Assembly: GCA_025362325.1 (NCBI GenBank)
Contig: JANYGO010000158.1
Coordinates: 1 to 64,000 of the forward strand
Direction of reading: 5' to 3'
Origin: Cyanobacteriota bacterium
Lineage (GTDB): Bacteria; Cyanobacteriota; Cyanobacteriia; Cyanobacteriales; Microcoleaceae
Length of the DNA stretch: 64,000 nucleotides
Part shown: positions 9,998 to 17,963 of the stretch, piece after piece
How the letters are laid out: each line of letters starts with the position of its first letter
How positions within the stretch are numbered: position 1 is the first letter of the stretch
The notes under the pieces: generated by a model
Told to the model about the DNA's origin: nothing
What the model saw: the letters and a program-made list of their open reading frames with translations, nothing else
Databases searched by the model: none
Program-made: the position numbers and the translations under genes

Positions 9998-11368
9998 TTG
10001 AGCCTCTCCAGACAATGGCTGTTGCCAGATCCAGTTATGAACTTAACTCACTCTCAGGCTATGGAAGTCGATCGCCATTGCGCAGTAAATCAACGAGAAA
10101 GCCAAAAATTCAACGGCAACGTGGTAACGTTGAAGTTTAAACATACGCCAAACGAGGCCAAAAACCCAGTTACAGCAAAAGATAGCGCAATTGTCAGTAA
10201 CACCAAGTTTGAGAACAGCCGCCACTCTATTGACTTAAATTTACCCTTAAATTCAGAAAGCAAAAAATTATCTAGCTTGACCAAATATAGTGTGACAGTT
10301 TTACTGATTGACGATCAGGAAATGATCGGCGAAGCGCTGCGCCGAATGCTTGCTAGTGAAAAAGATATTAAATTTTATTATTGTAACGATCCGGCTCAAG
10401 CAATTAATAAAGCATTAGAGGTGAACCCAACAGTAATCCTCCAAGATTTAGTAATGCCAGAAATAGATGGATTGCAGTTGTTGCGATTTTTTCGAGCGAA
10501 TTCGCTGACGCGAGACATTCCGATGATCGTGCTCTCCAGTAAAGAAGAAGCCTCACTAAAAGCGCAAGCATTTTCCTTGGGCGCTAACGATTATTTAGTG
10601 AAATTGCCCGATCGAGTCGAGTTCATAGCTAGAATCCGCTATCACTCCAAAGCTTATACACACCTGTTAGAAAGGAATCTCGCCTATCAAACCATGCAGG
10701 ATTATTTACAAAAATTAGAGATAGAACAAAAAAAATCTCAAGAGTTGTTACTAAATATATTGCCAGAGGCGATCGCCGAAAGATTAAAAAAAGAACAAGG
10801 TGTAATCGCCGACGAATTCGCAGCAGTTAGTGTCATGTTCGCCGACATTGTGGGCTTCACCCAGTTGTCAGCATCGATATCGCCTAAAAAATTAGTACAT
10901 TTACTCAACGATATATTTTCCAAATTCGACGCACTCGCCGAAAAGCACAGTTTAGAAAAAATTAAGACAATTGGCGACTGTTATATGGTAGTAGCCGGAC
11001 TGCCAAATCCGAGAGAAGATCACGGAGATGCGATCGCCGAAATGGCCTTAGATATGCAAGAAGCCATCGCCACATACCGAGAAAAGCTCGGCATCAGTCT
11101 CAGCATCCGCATCGGCATTCATTCCGGGCCAGTCGTAGCCGGAATCATCGGCACGAAAAAGTTTATTTACGATTTGTGGGGAGATACGGTAAATACCGCT
11201 TCCCGCATGGAATCTCACGGTATCCCGGACGGTATTCAGATTACGGAAGCAACTTATTTCCTCATTGAAGACAAGTATGAGTTTGAAAAACGCGGTTTAA
11301 TTAGTGTCAAAGGTAAGGGACAAATGGCAGCTTATTTATTGAAAGGAAGATTGGAAGTTGATTTTTAA
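9998..11368 (+). CDS. Receiver domain-class III adenylate cyclase
   Basis: REC: TVLLIDDQEMIGEALRRML...ILQDLVMPEIDGLQLL; cyclase: VSVMFADIVGFTQLS, EKIKTIGDCYMVVAGLP, YDLWGDTVNTASRME. Start may lie slightly downstream. Confidence 0.92.
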   Translation: MSLSRQWLLPDPVMNLTHSQAMEVDRHCAVNQRESQKFNGNVVTLKFKHTPNEAKNPVTAKDSAIVSNTKFENSRHSIDLNLPLNSESKKLSSLTKYSVTVLLIDDQEMIGEALRRMLASEKDIKFYYCNDPAQAINKALEVNPTVILQDLVMPEIDGLQLLRFFRANSLTRDIPMIVLSSKEEASLKAQAFSLGANDYLVKLPDRVEFIARIRYHSKAYTHLLERNLAYQTMQDYLQKLEIEQKKSQELLLNILPEAIAERLKKEQGVIADEFAAVSVMFADIVGFTQLSASISPKKLVHLLNDIFSKFDALAEKHSLEKIKTIGDCYMVVAGLPNPREDHGDAIAEMALDMQEAIATYREKLGISLSIRIGIHSGPVVAGIIGTKKFIYDLWGDTVNTASRMESHGIPDGIQITEATYFLIEDKYEFEKRGLISVKGKGQMAAYLLKGRLEVDF

Positions 11369-11400
11369 TTGGGAAAATCATATCCTGTCAATTACCAAGC

Positions 11401-11672
11401 GGAAAAAGGGTTCGTAGTGAGGACTTTAGTCCTTCGATTTGGCAGGACTAAAGTCCTCACTACGAACCGGAAAAAGGGTTTGTAGTGCGAACTTCAGTCC
11501 TTCGATTTGGCAGGACTAAAGTCCTCACTACGAACCGGAAAAAGGGTTTGTAGTGCGAACTTTAGTCCTTCGATTTGGCAGGACTAAAGTCCTCACTATG
11601 AACCGGAAAAAGGGTTTGTAGTGCGAACTTCAGTCCTTCGATTTGGCAGGACTAAAGTCCTCACTACAAACC
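11401..11672. repeat. Four tandem 68-bp palindromic units
   Basis: Units begin at 11401, 11469, 11537, 11605 with GGAAAAAGGGTT(C/T)GTAGTG...GTCCTTCGATTTGGCAGGACTAAAGTCCTCACTA; exact 68-bp period. Confidence 0.95.
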
Positions 11673-12932
11673 TTGTAAATAATATTGTTCTGCTTCCGAC
11701 CAATTCAGTTTAAGTAGCGAATCATCTCCAACTGGAAGCTTGACTATCGGCTTAGTTACTTTCATCCCCAAAGCACTAATAATCTGCGCTGCTACAGCTT
11801 TCGCCAATAGCGGCGGTACAGAATTTCCGACTTGGCGGAAACCGTGCCATTTTGTGACGTGAAATCTAAACCAGTCAGGATAGGAATGCAGCCGCGCTGC
11901 TTCCCTGACTGTAATGCACCGAGGGGCGATCGGGTGAATCGGCCTTGGCGAAGTATAAGCGCCCCTCGCCCTGTCGGTTCCAGCCCTGAGAGTGTTGCAA
12001 ACTCCGTCGGGGTGCAGCTTGTAAAAACGGGTAATCGGCTCTTTTTCGCCGTGTTTGGCAGCAGCAAACCTTTCCATACATTCGGGAGAATGTTTGGTGC
12101 GCCGGCTAGAAGAGAGGATTTGTCGATCGTACTGGCGATCGTAAGCATAATCATTTTCAAAATCATCGAATCCGCGCAAAAAACTCGCGTAATCGCTGCT
12201 GCACTTTCCGTACTCCGCCATTACCCAATCTCGGTTTAGCAACTCGCTGTACTTTTCCACTTCCGGCAAATCTCCAATCGCATCCCAAACTGTCGGAACC
12301 GCAGGTAAATCAACTTTTTTATAGCGTTTAGGAAGTTTCTTTTTCGGCAAAAACGTAGTTGCCTGAGGGTATTTTGGTAGCTCATAACCTTTTTTGCACC
12401 CAATCAGAAACAATCGTTTGCGAGCTTGTGGCACTCCGTAGTTAACGGCGTTGAGGACTTGATAATTTTCTTCTACTTGATAGCCTTTTTCCAGAAAAGA
12501 GCTAATTAAAAGATTTAGGAGTTCTTTGTGTTCGCCCGCCACAATTCCCGGCACATTTTCCATCACAAAAAACTTGGGTTTTAACTCTAAAACCAAGCGC
12601 TGAAAGTGGAAAATTAGAGAATTTCGCGGGTCGTCTACATCGCGCTTGCCCATCATCGAGAATCCTTGACAGGGGGAGCCGCTGATTACTACGTCTATCT
12701 CGCGTTGCCCGATCGCCGATTTTTTCCGAATTTCCGATCCTGTGAGTTGTGCGACATCTTTGCACAAAATAGAACACATCGGGAAATTAAACTGGTGTGT
12801 AGCGCAGTGAATTGGGTCAATTTCCACTGAAGCAAGTACGTCAAAACCTGCTTGTTCAAAGCCCAGCGTCATGCCGCCCGCGCCTGCAAATAAATCAACA
12901 GCGATCGGTCGCTTTTTCCGATTGCTTGGCAT
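11664..12932 (-). CDS. DNA (cytosine-5-)-methyltransferase, no adjacent restriction endonuclease recognised
   Basis: DLFAGAGGMTLGFEQAGF, SGSPCQGFSMMGKRDVDDPRN, VMENVPG, GVPQARKRLFLIG, ITVREAARLHSYPD, QVGNSVPPLLAKAVA. Confidence 0.93.
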   Translation of the reverse strand: MPSNRKKRPIAVDLFAGAGGMTLGFEQAGFDVLASVEIDPIHCATHQFNFPMCSILCKDVAQLTGSEIRKKSAIGQREIDVVISGSPCQGFSMMGKRDVDDPRNSLIFHFQRLVLELKPKFFVMENVPGIVAGEHKELLNLLISSFLEKGYQVEENYQVLNAVNYGVPQARKRLFLIGCKKGYELPKYPQATTFLPKKKLPKRYKKVDLPAVPTVWDAIGDLPEVEKYSELLNRDWVMAEYGKCSSDYASFLRGFDDFENDYAYDRQYDRQILSSSRRTKHSPECMERFAAAKHGEKEPITRFYKLHPDGVCNTLRAGTDRARGAYTSPRPIHPIAPRCITVREAARLHSYPDWFRFHVTKWHGFRQVGNSVPPLLAKAVAAQIISALGMKVTKPIVKLPVGDDSLLKLNWSEAEQYYLQGL

Positions 12933-12955
12933 AACATTTCTATACTAAAATTGCT

Positions 12956-14128
12956 TTAAGAAGCTGTATTTAATTTAACATTTTTCATGATTTCGGCAGC
13001 CGCGCGATCGCACACACCGACATCTCCGAGACTTTCGCGCATTTCGCGATAACCCGCTTTTATTTGCTGGCGTCGATCGGCATTTTGCAGCAATTCCAGT
13101 GCGTGGCTGACAATATTTTCCACAGTCGCCTCGTCTTGCAGCAACTCCGGAACGATCAGCTTCATGTGCACTAAATTGGGCGGAGAGATAAAAGGAATCG
13201 ACAATTTCAGCACGTGGCGAGCAATAATCGCCGTAATCCGACTAACGCGGTAGGCGACAACTTGCGGAACGTCGAGCAAAGCCAGCTCTAAATTAACAGT
13301 ACCAGATTTAGTAATAGCCAGATCGGCAGCAGCCAAGATTTCCAGAGTTTGATTTTCCAACAAAGTAGCCCGCAAACCGTAATTCTCGATCGCCTGTTCG
13401 ATTTTGCTGCGGAAAGCTGCTTGAGAAAGCGGAATCCAGAAATGAACTTGCGGCAATTTAGCTTGAATAATTTGAGCAGCCTCAAATATAACCGGCATCA
13501 GGTACTTGAGTTCTTGCTTCCTAGAAGCAGGAATTAGCGCGACTGACACCTGTTCCGGGTCAATTCCCAAAGTTTTGCGGGCCACTTCGCGGCTGGGCGC
13601 AGATTGCATTCTATCGACCAAAGGATGACCAACCCAACTCACTTGAGCTCCTTTTTTCTGATAATAACAAGCTTCCTCGGGGAAAATCGCCAAAATTCGA
13701 TCGGCAATATTGACAATCAGCTCAGTATTGCGAGGAGAAATCGAGCAAACCCATTCTTGAGGTGCGATGTACCAAACCACAGGCAAATGCGGCAAACAGC
13801 GGCGAATGTAACTACCAATGCCGAGATTGGGAGTCAAATAATCAATCAATACAACGGCATCAGGAGGAAACTTTTTGAGATATTGTTTAGCTTTTTGCTG
13901 AACTTTTATCGTTGGCCAAATATAGGGCACTGATTCTATAATGCCCATAGAACCAATGCCCACAGTATCGCCTAAAAGAGTAGCCCCAGCTTCCGCCATG
14001 CGTCGCCCGCCCAATGCGGTTATTTCTAACTCCAAACCAGCGGCGACAGCGTGACGTTTTAAGGCAGCAACTAACAAAGATCCTTGCAAATCGCCCGAAA
14101 CCTCACCAGTGCTGATAAAAATTTTCAT
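12956..14128 (-). CDS. lpxB: Lipid-A-disaccharide synthase
   Basis: MKIFISTGEVSGDLQGSLL, PDAVVLIDYLTPN, SRKQELKYLMPVI, AITKSGTVNLE. Confidence 0.93.
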   Translation of the reverse strand: MKIFISTGEVSGDLQGSLLVAALKRHAVAAGLELEITALGGRRMAEAGATLLGDTVGIGSMGIIESVPYIWPTIKVQQKAKQYLKKFPPDAVVLIDYLTPNLGIGSYIRRCLPHLPVVWYIAPQEWVCSISPRNTELIVNIADRILAIFPEEACYYQKKGAQVSWVGHPLVDRMQSAPSREVARKTLGIDPEQVSVALIPASRKQELKYLMPVIFEAAQIIQAKLPQVHFWIPLSQAAFRSKIEQAIENYGLRATLLENQTLEILAAADLAITKSGTVNLELALLDVPQVVAYRVSRITAIIARHVLKLSIPFISPPNLVHMKLIVPELLQDEATVENIVSHALELLQNADRRQQIKAGYREMRESLGDVGVCDRAAAEIMKNVKLNTAS

Positions 14129-14150
14129 CTTAGTTAATTAAACTCTGACT

Positions 14151-14753
14151 TTAAACCGGTGATATTTGTTGTATTAATTCAGTCACAGCATCGTATTGAT
14201 CTGGCATATTAGCACAGCGCAATAGTAATTCTAAATCTAGGTCAGGCAGAAATGTACTGCTGGTAACTTGCTCGTAATTTTCACCTCTCAAGCAGTAGAG
14301 AGATAACTGGTTGTTTTGCCAAAACCAAACTTCCCGAACCCCCAATCTTTTGTAAAATTCTAGAGTGTCTATCCAGCCGCTGATAATTACTACTTCAATA
14401 GCAATATCTGGGATGGTTTTTGGGACTCCTATGTCATAAGAATCATCCGGCTCTTTTCTACCTCCTAACTCTCTGTTACCCAGAGTCGCGCCGCCCTTGC
14501 CGTAAAATCGAATCCCGCTGGCTCTCATGTATGCCTCTACCAGTATACAGAGAGTTTTTTTGATTGTTTCGTGTTCGGGGGAGACAGTCATAATTTGCAG
14601 AATGCGATCGAGATAGAAAAATTTTACACCGCCGATATCTTTAAATGCTGATTCTATCGCTTCAAATTGCTCCCAGCTAACATCTAAAAACCTGATGCAG
14701 CCATCTTGTTCTGTTTCAGGGGATGTATATTTGACTGAAGTATATACATTCAT
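14151..14753 (-). CDS. Uma2 family (DUF820, PD-(D/E)XK-like) protein
   Basis: PDIAIEVVIISGWIDTLEFYKRLGVREVWFWQNNQLSLYCLRGENYEQVTSSTFLPDLDLELL, characteristic of Uma2 proteins. Confidence 0.85.
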   Translation of the reverse strand: MNVYTSVKYTSPETEQDGCIRFLDVSWEQFEAIESAFKDIGGVKFFYLDRILQIMTVSPEHETIKKTLCILVEAYMRASGIRFYGKGGATLGNRELGGRKEPDDSYDIGVPKTIPDIAIEVVIISGWIDTLEFYKRLGVREVWFWQNNQLSLYCLRGENYEQVTSSTFLPDLDLELLLRCANMPDQYDAVTELIQQISPV

Positions 14754-14827
14754 AGGTCAACAGTCGCTTAGTTAATAGCTTTATTCTACCTCATATCCAA
14801 TTTGGCTTTAATACCCCTTAATTCTTG

Positions 14828-14946
14828 AGTCGGCGTCCGGCGGACATTGTTTGTATAGTCGCGGTTTCAACCGCCGAGTCTTAATTCTTCAGTCCGTGCA
14901 GGCGGACGAAAGTTTGTATAGCAGCGGTTTCAACCGCCGACTTTTA
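14828..14946. repeat. Dispersed repeat family A copies
   Basis: TTTGTATAG(T/C)...CGGTTTCAACCGCCGA twice, with TCCGTGCAGGCGGAC / CGTCCGGCGGAC. Confidence 0.75.
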
Positions 14947-14968
14947 TCTAACCCAAATTTAGAATCAT

Positions 14969-15763
14969 TCACTTTTTACCAGGAATTAAACCGCGCCGCC
15001 CTTTGCTGACAGACTGCTGTACAAATCTCCGCAGGTGCAGCAAGTGCGGGTTTTCTGGCAACAAATCCAACTGTTCCAAAGCTTGATTGAGAGTGTAGCC
15101 AGAATGGTATAAAATCCGAAAACTTTTCTTCAAGACTAGCAAATCTTCTGCTGTAAAACCTGCGCGTTCGAGGCCTATTTTGTTGATAGCTCGCACTCTC
15201 GAAGGATTCCCCTCGATTAACATATAAGGAGGCACATCTCGATCGATCCTGCTCAAGCCACCTACCATAGACAAGCGGCCGATGTGGACAAACTGGTGCA
15301 CGCCCAAAACACCGCTCAGTCGGGCTTGGGACTCGATTTTGACGTGTCCGGCTAGGGCTACGGCATTGGCGATGATTACTCGATCGGCAATATCGCAATT
15401 GTGGCCCACATGAACATAAGCCATCAACATATTATTATTGCCGAGCGTCGTGCTTTCCCCCGCTCCTGTAGCGCGGTTGATTGTCACGTATTCCCGAATC
15501 ACATTGTTGTCGCCAATTGTCACCCTAGTCAGAGAACCTTCGTACTTCAAATCTTGAGGTTCCAAACCAATCGCCGCACCGGGGAAAATTTGATTGCGAG
15601 CGCCTATTTCTGTTAGCCCGTCGATAATTGCATGAGCGCCAATCTTAGTCTCTGGCCCGATTTTCACTCTTTCCCCAATTACAGCATAAGCGCCCACCTC
15701 TACAGTCGGGTGGAGTTCGGCGCGGGGATGAATCACAGCAGTTGGGTGAATCAAAGTAAGCAT
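14969..15763 (-). CDS. lpxA: Acyl-ACP--UDP-N-acetylglucosamine O-acyltransferase
   Basis: LIHPTAVIHPRAELHPTVEVGAYAVIG hexapeptide repeats, GVLGVHQFVHIGRLSMVGGLSRIDRDVPPYMLIEGNPSRVRAIN. Confidence 0.95.
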   Translation of the reverse strand: MLTLIHPTAVIHPRAELHPTVEVGAYAVIGERVKIGPETKIGAHAIIDGLTEIGARNQIFPGAAIGLEPQDLKYEGSLTRVTIGDNNVIREYVTINRATGAGESTTLGNNNMLMAYVHVGHNCDIADRVIIANAVALAGHVKIESQARLSGVLGVHQFVHIGRLSMVGGLSRIDRDVPPYMLIEGNPSRVRAINKIGLERAGFTAEDLLVLKKSFRILYHSGYTLNQALEQLDLLPENPHLLHLRRFVQQSVSKGRRGLIPGKK

Positions 15764-15989
15764 TTGTCAGTTTTTTGCAGGTAATTAGTAATTGGTAATT
15801 GATAATTGATAATTGGCAATTGGTAATTGGTAATCGAGCGTTGGTAAGTGGTAAGTGATAATTGATAATCGATAATTCGCAATTTTGCTTCGCCCAACCG
15901 TTAAGTTGTCAGCTATTCCCCATTACCAATTCCCATTACCCACTCCCCATTCCCGGATCGATTTCCCGATCAATTCCTGATTAGCAAAT

Positions 15990-16511
15990 TTAATCTACCA
16001 TCGAAAACGTCAATTCTCCTTCACAAACTTTTTGTTGGTCCACTTCAGCGATCGCCAGCATTTTTCCGAAGCGGCGGCGTTTTACCCACAGCAATTCAAG
16101 AGTCATCAGCAACTGATCGCCCGGTACAACCGGACGGCGGAACTTGACCTTATCAATCCCGGTAAACATCCACAATCCTTGTTCGATATCAGGTAGCTGA
16201 GCGAGAACAATACCACCAACTTGAGCCATCGCTTCGACAATTAAAACCCCAGGCATAATCGGCCTTCCGGGAAAATGTCCTTGAAAATGCGGTTCGTTGA
16301 AAGTCACATTTTTAATTCCTACAGCCCGCACTCCCGGCACGTAATCAACAATTTTGTCTACCAGTGCAAAAGGATAGCGGTGAGGCAATAATTTATGAAT
16401 TTCTTCCACAGTAAAAGTGGATTTAACTGTTGCAGAATCCAGAACATTCTCGGTTTGAGTAGATTCTATATCAGCAGTATTGATAGTGTTAGCTTCAGTC
16501 AGCGTAGACAT
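15990..16511 (-). CDS. fabZ: 3-hydroxyacyl-ACP dehydratase FabZ
   Basis: [52 protein letters not shown]. Confidence 0.95.
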   Translation of the reverse strand: MSTLTEANTINTADIESTQTENVLDSATVKSTFTVEEIHKLLPHRYPFALVDKIVDYVPGVRAVGIKNVTFNEPHFQGHFPGRPIMPGVLIVEAMAQVGGIVLAQLPDIEQGLWMFTGIDKVKFRRPVVPGDQLLMTLELLWVKRRRFGKMLAIAEVDQQKVCEGELTFSMVD

Positions 16512-16593
16512 TACTTGACTATTTTTGAGTGTATTGGGGAAGAAGGAGGAAGGAAGAAGGAGGATGTAATCTTCACATATTGCTTGTTTTTTT

Positions 16594-17448
16594 CTAACTT
16601 GTCTCTAGCGCGGCTAGAGCTTGCGATTTCAGGGATTTGGCAAGTTGGACGTGCAGATTGTGACTGGCTTTGTAAGCCAAGTAGTGAGCTTTTGGCCAAG
16701 TTCCCAGGAGGCTGAGGTCGCCTACTAAGTCTAGGATTTTATGGCGCACTGGTTCGTTGGCAAATCTCAAGGGCGGGTTGATCCAGCCGGATCGATCGCA
16801 AACTAAGGCGTTCTCTAGGGTACCACCTTTAATCAAACCTGCTTGTCGCAATTGGTCAACTTGACGAGCAAGTCCAAAAGTGCGGGCTGGGGCGATCGCG
16901 CTAGCAAAACTTTCTACCTCTGGCGACCAACTGTACCATTGATTGCCGATCGCCTGTTCCTCAAAATCAATTCCGTAGCTAAACCGAGTTGGGGCCGACG
17001 GTAGGGCAGCGACAAAAGCATCCCCGTGACGCACCCAAATCGGCTCAGTCAGGACGAATGACGGAGTTGAATCTTGCTGCGATGCTTGAGGAATTAAGCC
17101 GGTATGGGCGATCGCCTCCACCCAAACCATCGCCGAACCGTCCAGCAGTGGCACTTCCGGCCCATCAACCTCAATTCGAGCATTATCCGCTCCCATCCCC
17201 GCCAAAGCCCCTAATAGATGCTCTACAGTGCGAATTTGAGCATCGATACCTACCAGTTCAGTTGAAAGTGCAGTCTGACCAACCGCCTCAATTTTTGCCG
17301 GAATTATCGGAGCACCGGGCAAGTCAATTCTGACAAAATAGCGGCCTTCACCAACCGCAGCGGGAAGCACTCGGACACGAGTTTGTTCGCCGCTGTGCAA
17401 ACCGATTCCCGACAGTTCAAATTCAGATTTTAGGGTACGTTGAGTCAT
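16594..17448 (-). CDS. lpxC: UDP-3-O-acyl-N-acetylglucosamine deacetylase
   Basis: [78 protein letters not shown]. Start placed at the internal Met of ORF 16594-17502. Confidence 0.93.
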   Translation of the reverse strand: MTQRTLKSEFELSGIGLHSGEQTRVRVLPAAVGEGRYFVRIDLPGAPIIPAKIEAVGQTALSTELVGIDAQIRTVEHLLGALAGMGADNARIEVDGPEVPLLDGSAMVWVEAIAHTGLIPQASQQDSTPSFVLTEPIWVRHGDAFVAALPSAPTRFSYGIDFEEQAIGNQWYSWSPEVESFASAIAPARTFGLARQVDQLRQAGLIKGGTLENALVCDRSGWINPPLRFANEPVRHKILDLVGDLSLLGTWPKAHYLAYKASHNLHVQLAKSLKSQALAALETS

Positions 17449-17494
17449 TTGGAAAAAGTAAGAAGGAAGAAGGAAGTTAACCCTAGTTAACTCG

Positions 17495-17803
17495 TTAACC
17501 ACATCCTAAGATGTGCTTAACGCCCTCGACTACAGCCACCACAGCCGCGATATCTAAAAGTGACTGGAATGGCACTATTATCGAGGTGATGCTAGCTCCA
17601 ATTGCAAGACCTCCTAGAACCTTTGCTACTACGGCGGGTATTGTAATTAACATAGCTGGCACATTAGCTGTAGCAGCAAAGGTTAAAAGTCCCCCCATTA
17701 GAGCAACGATCGCGATTAACTCCGACGGTCCGACAGTATGACAAGAGCTAGTTTCTGCTATTAGAGTAAATTGCAATAACAGCATCGGAAAAAATGGACT
17801 CAT
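17495..17803 (-). CDS. Small hydrophobic protein of unknown function
   Basis: 102-aa ORF in the lpxC-bamA gap, same strand; mostly hydrophobic helices ([51 protein letters not shown]). Confidence 0.45.
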   Translation of the reverse strand: MSPFFPMLLLQFTLIAETSSCHTVGPSELIAIVALMGGLLTFAATANVPAMLITIPAVVAKVLGGLAIGASITSIIVPFQSLLDIAAVVAVVEGVKHILGCG

Positions 17804-17866
17804 CTTGGGCTGGTGGTAAGGTTCTCTAGGATTTTAACCGCAAGAGCGTCACAGTCCCCTAGCCAG

Positions 17867-17914
17867 GCGAGGCAGAGCCTCTAGACATCGGTTCCCAGGC
17901 AGAGCCTGGGAACC
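17867..17914. repeat. Dispersed repeat family B
   Basis: AGGCGAGGCAGAGCCT ... GGTTCCCAGGCAGAGCCTGGGAACC palindrome; related copies at 37815-37922 and inside the giant ORF at 60289-60346. Confidence 0.8.
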
Positions 17915-17963
17915 AGTGAAATGCCCAATGCCCAATGCCCGATGCCCGATGCCCAATTCCCAA

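Noticed and set aside
11401-11672. Possible CRISPR array (regular 68-bp period)
   Set aside because: Units are identical end to end with no variable spacers and each is itself a palindrome. No cas-like genes nearby.
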